A stretch of DNA of 64,000 nt from Siphlonurus alternatus (lineage: Eukaryota > Arthropoda > Insecta > Ephemeroptera > Siphlonuridae). Positions 52,225 through 63,605 of this stretch are shown one piece after another. Each line of letters opens with the position of its first letter. The stretch's first letter is position 1. Under the pieces are notes generated by a model that was given only the letters and a program-made list of their open reading frames with translations, was not told the DNA's origin and made no database searches. The position numbers and the translations under genes were made by a program. The DNA lies in the NCBI GenBank assembly GCA_949825025.1, contig OX463785.1, positions 13,579,971 to 13,643,970 of the forward strand, written 5' to 3'.

Positions 52225-52330
52225 GTAATGTAACGGCTCGGGCTAAAGTGAGCGCCTGCATCTCTCGATCTAGGCTATTTGCTGTGCACGCACGCTAGAC
52301 CAGTTGCATACTTTCAGGAGCTTTAACAGT
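52225..52330. other. GC-raised island, unassigned
   Basis: ACGGCTCGGGCTAAAGTGAG, GCGCCTGCATC and GTGCACGCACGCTAGACC are unlike the flanking AT spacer. All six frames hit stops within about 25 codons, so coding is unlikely. It may be a fragment of a repeat with no other copy here. Confidence 0.3.
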
Positions 52331-53272
52331 TTGTTTTCATGCGATTGAATCGACCTAACTCCAAACATTCATTATTGTTTATACCGCATCACTGATCTTG
52401 TTACTAATTAAAAGTTATTTAATTTGTTTGATTAATAATAAAGTTGTTTATTATTTTGTAATATTCATAGAAATACTATCACAGTTAATCAAAACTTCTT
52501 ACCTTGTATCTAGAAATAAAATTGATGAATATGCATTATATATATAAATTACTATATATATATGGTATATATATAATATAATGACATGTATTTTAATCAA
52601 TAGTCATACTACATTAATTTTTAATATTCCTTTTAAAAGTAATAAAAAAATTTACATAAAATGTTTCTAGTATAAAATTGAAATAGTCCATTAAAGGATT
52701 TTTTTTTTTAAATTGAATGACATTATTTGTTAAAATATAGAGATTATAATATTGATTTTTATATAGGAAAAGATTGTTAAGTATTTTTTTTTTATCCCAT
52801 GGTAAGCAATGAGCGTAACATTTAGTGAGCTGTATCTTTTTTCCTTCCTGTTTTTATACTTTTTTTTTTTTGCTTGGTGCAAGAGTTTTTATTTTTTATC
52901 GCGAATCATCTTTAGTTACTCTCCTCCCCTTTTTTTCTACCCCCTCTTTCAAGTAATCGGGCATGCCGCTACTCTAGATGACTTTTTGGACGGTGATTAA
53001 AAAAATAATGAAATTGTTCCCTTACTCTTTTACTTTTTTTTTAGAGTGCTTATTCGTTTTCTCGTAGACATGTAGATTCTGTGACAGCTACCAAGAGAGA
53101 GCAGGAACGCCGCGAAGATAAAAATGGTTTGAGGGGATGAGAAGAGAGAGTTTACATAATTTTTATCTTCTTCATCAACCAAACTCTCTTCCATCCCCTC
53201 CTCATTCTACCACCCCTTATAACATGATAAATTTCCAATCATGATCTCTGCTACTTTTTACTTAACCCCCTC

Positions 53273-53275
<3 letters not shown>

Positions 53276-53333
<58 letters not shown>
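53276..53333. repeat. (CT)n microsatellite with pyrimidine leader
   Basis: About 28 CT units preceded by CCCCCTCCGTT. It has the same C-rich leader style as the arrays at 13320 and 26545. Confidence 0.95.
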
Positions 53334-53337
<4 letters not shown>

Positions 53338-53543
53338 TTTTTTTATCTTTAGTTGTTAAAAGGAAAGAAATAATTAAGTACTTGACAAAGTTGTAAAAAA
53401 TGTTAAAAGTTTAAGAAATTATACTTTTTTAACTTTTGATTGATTTCTATATAATTTTATGTATACCTAGCAAACATAAATATTAACTCGTAAAACAAAT
53501 AGTTATAATCAGCTTTCAATTACTCAAAGTCTAATCAAAATTG

Positions 53544-53694
53544 TTGAATTGACAATGTTTTGAATATTGGAGTCAAAAAGCCTCGAGAGAAAAATCCTAC
53601 ACTTTTTTTTTAAAAAAATGTTGAATTGACAATGTTTTGAGTATTGGAGTCAAAAAGCCTCGAGAGAAAAATCCTACACTTTTTTTTTAATTCT
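53544..53694. repeat. Two-copy tandem duplication, 77-bp unit
   Basis: TTGAATTGACAATGTTTTGA starts at 53544 and again at 53621. Both units run through TTGGAGTCAAAAAGCCTCGA and GAGAAAAATCCTACAC to a T-run, with one visible substitution (GAATATTGG versus GAGTATTGG). The near identity implies a recent duplication. Confidence 0.9.
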
Positions 53695-53764
53695 ATAGTA
53701 GATGAAATCTATTTTATGAGCAAATTGCTTTAAAATCTATATTTATACTGTAAATTAAGAATAG

Positions 53765-53919
53765 TGGGCGCGATTCACGAAGCAGTTAGCCAGGTTTCTA
53801 ACCAAGTTTAGCTTAACCACGTTTAACTAGGTGATTTTACACGTAAAACACGTATAGTTAAACGTGGTTAAGCTAAACGTGGTTAGAAACCTGGCTAACT
53901 GCTTCATGAATCGCACCCA
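53765..53919. mobile_element. Family A palindromic MITE, copy 3
   Basis: This is the most complete copy, at 155 bp. The ends are TGGGCGCGATTCACGAAGCA and, reverse-complemented, TGGGTGCGATTCATGAAGCA. The long arms (CAGGTTTCTAACC and AGCTTAACCACGTTTAACTA) pair with the right side around a short central spacer. No clear flanking duplication was seen. Confidence 0.82.
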
Positions 53920-54818
53920 TGCAGTATTTCCTATAAACTGATTTTTTTCATTTCTACGCGTATTACTTAATTTTTCCCAATTATATGAAATTTGAGTTAT
54001 ATATTATATAATACATATTCATAGCTATACTTTGTAAGCAAAAAGTATAAATACATTACGTAATACAGAAAGGTATATATATACAAAAAAAAAAGACAAG
54101 AACATTTCAAAGAAAAAAAAAGTTTTAGTAAAAATAAAAAAAAATTCAGTCTATAGTTCTATACCATCTTGAGTTTTTTTTATATATATAAATGTATGTG
54201 TCAATGTGACTAGGGCATATATACCTTAGTGCCTTTACTGTCACTTGGGAATTTCAATGGTTTCAAACACAAATAAAAAAAATAAGAAAAGAAAACGACG
54301 AAAAGAAGAGGACATTTGGTATAGAATGTTTTCTACGTATTGCTTGACTTCTTCTCCTTACATTTAGAAAATTCCCGCGGGTCAGTTTGTTTCAACGATC
54401 AACTTGCAACAAGGTATCATATTATTTGTGTGTAAAGTAGAAGAAGACAGAAAAAAAAAAGTTTAAAGAAATATATAGAAGATACTTTGACAAAAAAAAA
54501 AAAAGTTTTTTATTTGCATAAATTTTTCTTTTTTTTTTTTCCATTGTATATTCTTAAATATTTTAAAAGTCTTCATATATTATGTAAATTTTTATTATAA
54601 GGTATGAAATTTTTGTAATATTATATATTTTATTAGTAGTTGACTTTTTTGTTTGTTTTTATAGAAGTTTTAAATGTATAATCGTCATGAAGTGTTTTTT
54701 TATTTTAAGTGACAGCGTCGTGTGATATTATTTTTTTGTTATTTAATTTGTATTTTTCCATGTTTTCAAGGAGGAAATTTTGTCTTGATTTTTAAATTTA
54801 AGGTTCCTTCCAAACTCA

Positions 54819-54943
54819 GTATACTCGTCGCCTTGGAAAATTACCCTCTTGCAGCCTTGTTATTACTATGGCCTGTGTTATTCTTACGGATAATGATGAT
54901 TAACAAGACTGCAAAGGGAAATTTTCCGAGGTGACGAGTGTAC
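54819..54943. mobile_element. Family D palindromic MITE, copy 3
   Basis: The ends are GTATACTCGTCGCCTTGGAA and, complemented, GTACACTCGTCACCTCGGAA. The arms TTGCAGCCTTGTTATTA and TTAACAAGACTGCAAAGGGA face each other. It is 125 bp, the same size as the other D copies. Confidence 0.8.
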
Positions 54944-55381
54944 ATAATTTAAAACTGACTCTGTGACCTCATAAAGCCTAAATTAAAATCTCCTCGATAC
55001 AGCCAGTATAAATCATGTACTACGCGTGCAGCACTGTAGTGTCTGTAGTCAGTATCGAAGCTCCGATATTCAACCATCACTACGACGTTAACATGATGGT
55101 ATTTAATACTTATCCATCGTAAACGAATCCATATTAAAAACGATCATGAGTTAATGGCACTTTTAGAATCGACTCACTCAGGTAAAATCCACCAGACTCC
55201 TATACCTTATCTCCTATCTACCTGTATTTAGAAGTTATATATAGACAAATCAACTTACCTATGTTAAGCAACAGCATCAAATCTGAGTAGGGTGGCATCG
55301 TGCAAGGCTCAAGAAAAGTCTTTTAAATGATAAGAACGTTGCCTAACCTCAAGGCAACGTAGTCTGGCAAATTGGTTTTCA

Positions 55382-55611
55382 ATGGACAATCTACATTAAA
55401 TTTTTTTATTGCAGAAATGAATTGAGGGTACCAAATTATGCTATATATATACTCCGATTTTTTTTTTTTCAGAATTTTTTGTGTCCCTGAACTTTTTGAA
55501 TAATTATTGAATATTCTGTAAATTAAGTTGGCTGCATCTTTGAATCCTTAATAAGATAGGGACTAAATTTATTCATTTCTGCAATAAATAATTTTCATGC
55601 AGGTTGTCCAT
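55382..55611. mobile_element. Family F element, copy 3 (terminus type III, internally deleted)
   Basis: The ends ATGGACAATCTACATTAAAT and (complement) ATGGACAACCTGCATGAAAA match the 59909 copy. They are followed by TTATTGCAGAAATGAAT and GAGGGTACCAAATTATGCTA. The right inner arm is missing, since the sequence jumps from AGATAGGGACTAAA to the terminal arm. That explains its 230 bp against about 330 bp. Confidence 0.78.
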
Positions 55612-57511
55612 GAAAAGAAAATGAGTCAACTTGTAAAACGCATTTCCTGGTACATATTGAAACAGAAGAAATATGCAGCATTTTACATAAGTACCTCAAA
55701 ACTGCAGTTGGGAAAATTTCAATGCATATTTAACAAATTTTCCCATCTCATTTTCAATAAGAAGATTGTATTTTTATTTCAATCATCTTTACCGTAAAAT
55801 AATCCATTGACTTTTAAAAAAGTCTTCAAATTTTATAAATTTAAATCGAATAAATTGACATTATCTTATACTAAAGAAAAAAAAAAAATATATGATGATA
55901 AAAAACTTTGAAGTTTTTAAATTTAAATATTTCCATAAATTTAAATTTAAAATTGATATATTAAATATTAATAAGTATATGATAATAAGAATAAAAAATG
56001 GTAACAAAAAAAAACCTTCCTCCCCTTATATATAAGAACATTGTCGAGTGTTATTCTTTGATGGTTTTACATGGCCCATATATACAGAGGCTATATATAC
56101 TGTGTATAGCTCATAGAAGGCGTGACGTTGACACAATTGTTCCCCCGACCCCTTCCCCACTCGGGTCACATCCATTTCAATTTGTACACCCCCACCTCCC
56201 TCACCCTCAATTCTACCCTTACTTTTATACCTTGTCGTATACCGAAGAGAAAAAATATGTACTTGTAAAAAAAATGTTCTAATAACTTATTTTTATTGGT
56301 AAAAAAAGGGTTTTATATAATACTGTATATTTTTAAATTTCATCATTTTTTGTATATATATTCATGTACTAAATATTTTAATTATTTCCATTAATTATGA
56401 ATCAAATGTAAAAATAATGTATTTGTTTTAAAGTAAATTATTATTTGCTTTATTATGATTATAAAATTGCATTTAAATGTAATGTTATTAATTAATATAT
56501 TTATTTATACAATCCGAATTTCGCAATTCATTCTATAAGTCAAATTTTTATTTCATCATTAGAATCATTAACATGATTGACCTACACCGTTGAATAGTTG
56601 TTGTTCCCCGACTGTTGTTTTATGTAACGAACTAAATATAATATATTATTGTCTCAAGAAATGTATTGCTACTTAATTTTAGTACTCAATGATCAATGAA
56701 GTTTGTTAGGTTTATATTTGCATATTCCGCGATTTAAAAGTGTTACATCGCCGTGTGGTTTATGCGACCAGTACGGAAAATTTAAGACTTACAAACGTCA
56801 CCTTACCCCCCCCCCCGGCCCTGCATACCTATAATTATTAATTAATTATGCATCCTTATACAGTACTATTTTTGGTATTGAAGTAGTTAAATTGATATGA
56901 TTTTCCAGGTCTGCACGTTTTAATTCTGTAAATGAAAATTATATCGGCTATAATATTCTTCTTTTTTTTTTTTAACCTAGATTTAAATTTTTTAATTTTT
57001 TCTCATGCTAATTTTTAATATGTTTTTCTTAAAATATGAAATAAATTTGTATCAGTAATAAAGGTATAGTTATAATAATTAGCAATAGTTATAATACACA
57101 TGTAAGTTGTAAATCACATTCAAATTTAATACACTTGGAAAAAAATAATAATATTGTCAATTTAATTACTAACAATAGTAACAATACAATATGAAAATTA
57201 ATAAGTAACGTAAGTTCAATGATTTTTGCAGTTTATGGTCTTGCTTAACATAATTCAAAAATTAAGAAAATACTCGGTATTAACAGTAAAATGCTAACTC
57301 TAAGGAATAAGGTTTAAAAAATACCTGGACTTTTTTATTCTTTATTAATTAAACAACATTGCTTAATAAACATTGAATATCGTGCCTAAAATATTATAAT
57401 TATAACTAAAAACAAAACATTGATAAATTATAAAATAAATAAACATCAACTTGTAACAATAATAGAGCTACGACTATATTAATATACTAAAATATAATTT
57501 ATATTAGGTTT
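55612..57511. other. AT-rich non-coding stretch
   Basis: Spacer. The C-run with CCCCGGCCCTG at 56806-56823 looks like a hAT terminus (complement CAGGGCCGGGG), but no partner end was found. Poly-A and pyrimidine patches explain the short open frames at 55597 and 55998. Confidence 0.4.
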
Positions 57512-57561
57512 TTGTTATATAGAAAAGAAACCAATTTATTTTTTGTCACCACATTGTCCCA

Positions 57562-57816
57562 ATGTTTTCCTACTCGATCTCATATATTGTTTGCTGCCAA
57601 CGGTTGCAATACCGCATGCTGCAGGGAAGACTACTATTGTGCTTTATTGCCGTCGGCTCCTCGTCATTGCTTCTGTGTAACGACAACCCACAAATAAGAG
57701 ACACTGTACCATATGGGAAGCTAGCACGCGATTCCTTCGAGATGGACCCTCGTGCAGCATCCCTTAGAGATCAACTATTGATGCTGGGGGGACATGTATT
57801 GCAGTCTGTGGTATGA
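57562..57816 (+). pseudogene. Coding-like remnant running into a 100-bp tandem array
   Basis: An 84-codon open frame stands out by composition. Its end reads DNPQIRDTVPYGKLARDSFE, then a stretch with DPRAASLRDQL, and it stops at TGA inside the first unit of a 100-bp tandem repeat. A second frame across the first part of the same segment is also open and cysteine-rich, so the reading frame may be shifted or chance. The C-terminal pattern loosely recalls the tails of transposase-like proteins, but no catalytic residues are visible. It is probably a decayed mobile-element or gene end that seeded the repeat. Confidence 0.2.
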
Positions 57817-58037
57817 AGAACTACTAGAAGTGAATTATCTATAGAACTTATATTATGAACCTGTCAGAGATCAATTATTGATGTTGGGGGGACATATATT
57901 GCAGTCTTTGGTATGAAGAACTACTAGAAGTGAATTATCTATGGAACTTATATTATGAACCTGTCAGAGATCAATTATTGATGCTGGGGGGACATGTATT
58001 GTAGTCTGTGGTATGAAGAACTGCTAGAATTAAATTG
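57764..58037. repeat. 100-bp tandem repeat, three units
   Basis: AGAGATCAAYTATTGATG recurs at 57767, 57867 and 57967 with exact 100-base spacing. Each unit continues through GGGGGGACATRTATTG, AGTCTKTGGTATGAAGAACT and CTTATATTATGAACCTGTC. Units differ by a few substitutions, and the third decays after GAACTGCTAGAATTAAATTG. Confidence 0.88.
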
Positions 58038-58059
58038 ACTGAATCTTATTGTAGGCTTT

Positions 58060-58235
58060 CAAGAAAGAGTTATTCAGAAATTTGTCCAGGTTTTTCACTA
58101 ACCGTGGTTATCACCAATGGGCGCGATTCACGAAGCAGTTAGCCAGGTTTGTAACCACGTTTAGCTTAACCACGTTTAACTATACCTGTTTTACATGTTA
58201 TAAACCACCTGAATAACTCGTCTTGAATCGCATTG
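58060..58235. mobile_element. Family A half-element inserted in or fused to a family B fragment
   Basis: The first 58 bases (GAGTTATTCAG... then CAGGTTTTTCACTAACCGTG) match the left arm of family B. At 58118 the sequence switches to an intact family A left arm (TGGGCGCGATTCACGAAGCA to TTTTACATGTTA). It then ends in a short CTTGAATCGCA instead of the expected A right arm. It lies inside a 100-bp tandem array and separates the third and fourth units. Confidence 0.65.
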
Positions 58236-58272
58236 AATGTTTATATTCTCTATATTATGAATTATTTCTGAA

Positions 58273-58372
58273 TCTGTCAGAGATCAAGAATTAATGTTGT
58301 AGGGCCATGTATTGTAGTCTTCGGTATGAAGAACTACTAGAAGTAAATTAACTATGGGACTTATATTGCATT
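58273..58372. repeat. Fourth, diverged unit of the 100-bp repeat
   Basis: CTGTCAGAGATCAAGAATTA, GGCCATGTATTGTAGTCTTC and GGTATGAAGAACTACTAGAA match the unit at 57861 with several changes. It is separated from unit three by about 240 bases that hold the family A/B composite. Confidence 0.8.
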
Positions 58373-59908
58373 ATTACTGTGTATTAGACTGCCAAGTTTA
58401 TACAAGTGAGATTTTCATTATCGTCTTTGACGTTAAATTTATTTCTCTCCTCAATAATCTACCAGATAATGATTATAAAAAAATAGTCCAAAATCTCATT
58501 TTATTATGAACTATTTTGATACTTCATTTTGTTTGAATTTATTAATTATAAAATAAGACATAATAAATAACCGTATTGTATTTATAATGCTTGGTTTTAT
58601 TCCTATTGTTATTAACATACACATTGCAGTATAATAAGTTGATAGTTTTCCCTCATTCACTGCATGTTGTGATTGTACTAATCAACCTGCTTATATTATT
58701 ATTGATATATATATAATGAAATATCAATAAAATAATTATTTATTTTATCCATGTAGCATATCATATAATATTATGCTGGCTAATTTTTTTTAAATATACA
58801 TATATAATTATTATATTTTTATAATATATTTATTTATTTATTTATTCTTGTTAATATTCAAACATCAACGAACGTGACCTTTTTGCAATAAAGTTCTACT
58901 TTCAATCAAATTTTATAAAAACAAAAAACATCTTCCAACTTAACGTCTTCATAAAAACATTATTACTTATTAACCCACTTGTATAATTATAAGAAAACAT
59001 ATAAGCAGTATTAAATACGTACACACACATATATACGTTAGTGGCAATTATCCAATTTGGATTTAGGTTCACACATCTGATAATATACACCTATAGCTTG
59101 AACTTACTGCTATATAACGTCGTTTGCTTTGCTCTAGCATCACTTGAATGGTTAATCGTAAACACACTGTGCTCTCTCTCTCATGCTCTATATACCTATA
59201 TGTGTTACTAACAGTTGAGAGAGAGAGACGCGAGTTTACTAGTGGGGTTGATAATGTGTTTACCATACCCCAGAGAAGGTTAAAACCCCAGTGGTGGTGT
59301 GATGTCGAGAGAGTATTAACGTTAACACAGATACAACATTTACAAAACACGTTGCAGTGGCCTGGTTTGTCCTATATATTAACTATAATATATATATAGG
59401 ATTAATGTCAAACTAGATTAATTTATTCATGGAGACGTGCTACGTTTTTAATAAAATATTGAAGCAACAAATTTTGTAGTATTGAAGCGTTACAATCTTG
59501 CTGATATAAATATGATGTTACCTTGCAGGATTAAAAAAAGGTCGGCAGTCGGATAACTTATAAAATTATAATAATCAGAGTTTGCTTACACTTATACTAA
59601 AAAAATTATTTCTTTCAATTATTTTATTCAAAATCCAATTTTAAAAGTATTGGCTCTATTTGTAAATGAAATTTGCATTAAATTGTAAAAGAGCTTTTTT
59701 ACTATCAATATATTTTTAATTTTTAACCCAATTTATGCTTTACAGGAATTCCTTCTTTTTACTAGCATATTATATAATATATTACACAGTTGGAAATTGA
59801 ATGTAATTATGAAATCACAAATTAACTGTCATCTTGTCAACTTGTTAGTATATGTCATGCAACCTTTTGATTTTATAAGCTCTATCGATAGTCTTAATCA
59901 TGTCTACA

Positions 59909-60238
59909 ATGGACAACATACCATGAAAAAAAATTATTGCAGAAATTAATAGAGGGTACCAAATTATGCTACTCTGAATTTTTTCAGATTTTTTTGAGAC
60001 CTGGAACTATTTTTAAATAATCATTGAAAGTCCTGTGATTTCAGTTGGCACTCCTGAATCCTTAATAAAAAGGATAGAGACTGGACGCCTATTAACGCCG
60101 CCAGGGGGCGTGGTCGCACTTTCAATAGTTATTTAAAAATAGTTCTGGGTCTCAAAAAAATCTAAAAAAATCAGAGTAGCATAATTTGGTACCCTCTATT
60201 CATTTCTGCAATAAAATTTTTTCATGTATGTTGTCCAT
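59909..60238. mobile_element. Family F element, copy 4 (terminus type III)
   Basis: The ends are ATGGACAACATACCATGAAA and (complement) ATGGACAACATACATGAAAA. Inside lie ATTGCAGAAATTAATAGAGG, GTACCAAATTATGCTAC and the common core TTTTTTCAGATTTTTTTGAG with its inverse. The centre contains a short GC-rich stretch, AACGCCGCCAGGGGGCGTGG. It is 330 bp and non-coding. Confidence 0.82.
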
Positions 60239-60239
60239 T

Positions 60240-63001
60240 AATATACTTAAAGTATAATATCTTGCAAATTCTAAATGTATAGAACATTTATATTTCGTAA
60301 TAATGAATTTTTTTTTACTGAATTATAGACCTAATGATATCAATAAAGTCATAATCTGAAAACGTTGCTGTTTAATTATTCCAAATAGTATATTATAATA
60401 GCTATTCGAGCTACTCGAAAATCGAAAGTTTCTCAAAATAAAGAAATATAAAAATTACGATTAATTATATAAAAAATTTAAGAAAAATGTTAATAATACG
60501 CATGCAGCTTTGAATCTATGAATTCAATTAATGTTTTCTATATTAACTAATTTAAAAAAGAACAGATCTATAGAATATTATTTTATTATTGGTTTAATTT
60601 AACTTTAATTAATAATAAATCATATTAGTTATATTTGTAACGTGTAATACATTTACATTTTTAATGTTTAACAACATTCATATGTAGCACTATCATTCAA
60701 TATAATTTAAAATATGCTGGACTACACATCTATATACACAATAATGAATCTATAATTATACAAAATGTAGTTTTGAAGTTAATAAATTAAAAATCATCTT
60801 TTTATAAAGAGAATCACACAAAAATACACTAAAGCACATGGGTATTCATTCCCAAATTATAAAATATTAAGATTATTTTGTCCATCTTATATAATTTAAG
60901 TAATTATTTTTAATGTAACCAACTTAAGTATACTTAATTTTTAGTATAAGATTGTTAAATTGCGGTGGTGGTTCACAAGATTTCTGGGGATATGTTACAA
61001 CAGAGAATCATGTAGTTAGGGCTATTGAGATAATTGTCGTTATAGGTACCTCGTGGGTTGTTTGAGGCTTACTCAGAAGATTGTCTTTATTACACGCACA
61101 GATCTGTACCTAATGTCAACTGTCCAGGATTTAAGATGATTGCGTCAGAGAGAGAAGTGAAGAGATACAGTAAAATTCATTTGATATTCTCTCCGGGTTT
61201 CTACAGATTTTCGTGTTTTCAGCTCTGTCCAGAACTGTCCGGAATCAGAAAGAGAAAAGCTCTCGACCAATCAGAAAATTCAAAGTTTCCGGTTCAGTTT
61301 CTAGTTAACGGCAACTTCCTGGGGGGAGGGGGGAGATATTTAACTAAGCAGTATACAGTCCACCACCGATCAAAATAAATTATCAGTGTATAATATTGAT
61401 ATACAACCCTCTAAAATTTCGATTATCAATTAAATATATAGATCCATATTCTAATATAACATTTTAAATGTAATGTTTCCAAAAAATATTATTCTTTATC
61501 GTTTATACTATAAATATAGTGACAGTGCTTTTTCCCATTATTTTATTTATTTATCTGTTTTTGGTCATTAAATTGTACACTTCTTTTGAAGAGTTTTATA
61601 CACTGGACACAAATAAATATCATGACATTTTTTTTTTAAATCATGCTTTTAATTAGTTCAAGATATATGAGGCTTAGCGTGAAAACAAATCGTGTAAAAT
61701 ACAGTCAATGTAAATGACGCATATAAAATAAAATAAGAAAATTGTCTTTTGAGTAAAGGAAAAAAAAAGTCACTTACGTTTTTAAATTGTTTTATTTGTT
61801 GATTTAAATTTCCAAGTGCCTACTAAGAAGACATACAATTTTAGAATGACACAAATTTGAACCATTATAACGTAAAATATTACACCCCCCACCCTTATAT
61901 CTTAGCTCTCACCCTTTTCTTTATACTACCTTACACATACACCCCTCCTTTCCATATTACAATAATGTAAATCTTATAGGGCTTTCAACATAACATGTAG
62001 ATATAGGGGGTAATAAATTTTATAGGTTTGCTGTTTTCTATATGCAAATAACCAAAATTTCATGAAATCTTATATTATTATATATTTAAGCCTTTAAGAT
62101 TTGTTTCTCTAAAAAGGTATATATATATATATTTATATATGACTAAAAAGACAAGACGCTATGCAATTTTACATTATACGAAATAAGTATAAGGATTTTA
62201 CTCGGACCATAAATCTTAAGTAATTTTTTATTTTTCTAAAGTTGAGCCAAAAACATGAAAATTGTGTTAACTTAATGATTGTGTTAATTTTGCTAAGAGC
62301 TTTTCTCGTATATATAACACAGTTTATATACATATATACACCCTCCCACTTTCTTAATACTTGTATATACCTAAATATATTATATAAAATGACAATTATA
62401 TACCCTTACCCAACTTTGTCTCTTCATTATATGATATTTTTCTTTTAAACAAGTAAAATATTTAGTCGACACCTTTACTTGAAAATTTCTTATAATATAT
62501 ACAGCAAAATTTGTAATAATTTTATAAATTTTAAATTATTACAAATTTGTTTTATGCATCCATAATTAAAGTGCTAAACATGTATTTTATTATTCTTAAG
62601 TATTATTTATAATGTGTTATAATTATAATTTAATTTATTGTATATTAACGTATTTGATATTTTACGTAAATAAGTTTCAGAAATTACTAAGTTTTATTAT
62701 TACCTAAGCTTTTAAAGATGTTATAATTATGTAATTATATTTAATTGTAATTTATAGCCTATTAGTTAACATCAAAATATAGGCTTGAGTTAATTTAGTT
62801 CTTGTACTTAAAACTTGTTTAATATTACAAATTATAGGCATTGTTAATTATATTTTTAGGGTGATATTTATTTAGTAATCCTGGTAATGCAATAATATTG
62901 TTATATTGTTTGTGTTTAAGTGTTGGTTTTATTTGTAAATGTTATTAGAGAAGTGCTGAAATTTTGTAGTAAAATTATTTTGTGATTCCATCATCTTTTT
63001 T
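60240..63001. other. Mostly AT-rich non-coding stretch with one GC-raised block
   Basis: The block 60962-61372 is GC-raised and flanked by CGGTGGTGG and CCACCACCG, which may be short terminal inverted repeats of an element of about 410 bp. A 106-codon plus frame inside it (start near 61058) shows no recognised domain. The remainder is spacer with TA and C-rich runs (61883-61945). Confidence 0.35.
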
Positions 63002-63033
63002 TCTTTTTTTTTTTTTTTTTTTTTTTTTTACAG
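63002..63033 (+). repeat. Poly-T tract ending in ACAG
   Basis: About 27 T, broken once by C, then ACAG. Read on the plus strand it has the form of an ideal splice acceptor. Read on the minus strand it is a poly-A run that could mark a retroposed 3' end. Confidence 0.6.
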
Positions 63034-63312
63034 ATTGGAAATTATTTTATTTTCCGGTAAAACAAGTAAGACTAATAATTATTTTTTATTCAAAATAAAT
63101 AATTATTTTTTTTATTATTTTGAACTGTGTGTAGTTCACAAATCGCTTGACGGATTTGTTAAAATTTTTCTGCATAAAAAAGTGGAATATTATATTATAT
63201 TTATTGCTGAAGAATGCATGTCGATGATTTTATATACAGTAGGTATACTTGATGGCCAATTATTACACTTGATAAGAGCGTGCCATGCTCTGAGATTATC
63301 CTTAGATTATTA
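63034..63312 (+). CDS. Weak exon-like frame after a poly-T acceptor
   Basis: A run of about 27 T ending in ACAG at 63033 makes a textbook polypyrimidine acceptor. A frame of about 92 codons stays open afterwards, to a TAA at the edge of the family G repeat. The first half is AT-driven (F, N, Y, K-rich) and unconvincing. The last part (GILDGQLLHLIRACHALRL) is more protein-like. No donor was identified. Chance opening is the simplest explanation. Confidence 0.12.
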
Positions 63313-63329
63313 ATTATTAGTTAACCTCT

Positions 63330-63605
63330 GGCCTTTTCTCAATGATTTTTCTATCAAACCCTAATTGGGTACTCATACTTTGCTAATTACTCACTAAGTT
63401 TGAAAACCCCGAACCTTCCGAAACTTTAACTTGAGCGTTTCGCGGTCTCTTCCGGTACGGGGGCGGCCACACCTTGCAATCTATCCCGGTATTTGCCTGT
63501 AACTAAGGGAAACGTGGAAATTTCCGTCAGGATGGACGCTACAAGTTTTGTCAATAAACCGAAATTGAAATGGTCGAAACCCAGGGGAACCAAATAAGAG
63601 AAAAG
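63330..63605 (-). repeat. Family G dispersed repeat, copy 3
   Basis: This is the complement of the copy at 3085: TTTTGTCAATAAACCGAAAT, AAATTTCCGTCAGGATGGAC, AGGGAAACGTGG, CAATCTATCCCGGTATTTGC, CTAATTACTCACTAAGTTTG and ATCAAACCCTAATTGGG. It is G+C-richer than copy 1, and the similar composition continues to the end of the window, so the true element may be longer. An open minus frame over 63481-63735 is present but unrecognised. Confidence 0.7.

Noticed and set aside
54990..55130. ATG-initiated frame (MYYACSTVV...) after an acceptor-like ATACAG
   Set aside because: The donor is weak (GTATTT), an in-frame stop sits six bases upstream of the ATG, and nothing in the peptide is recognisable.
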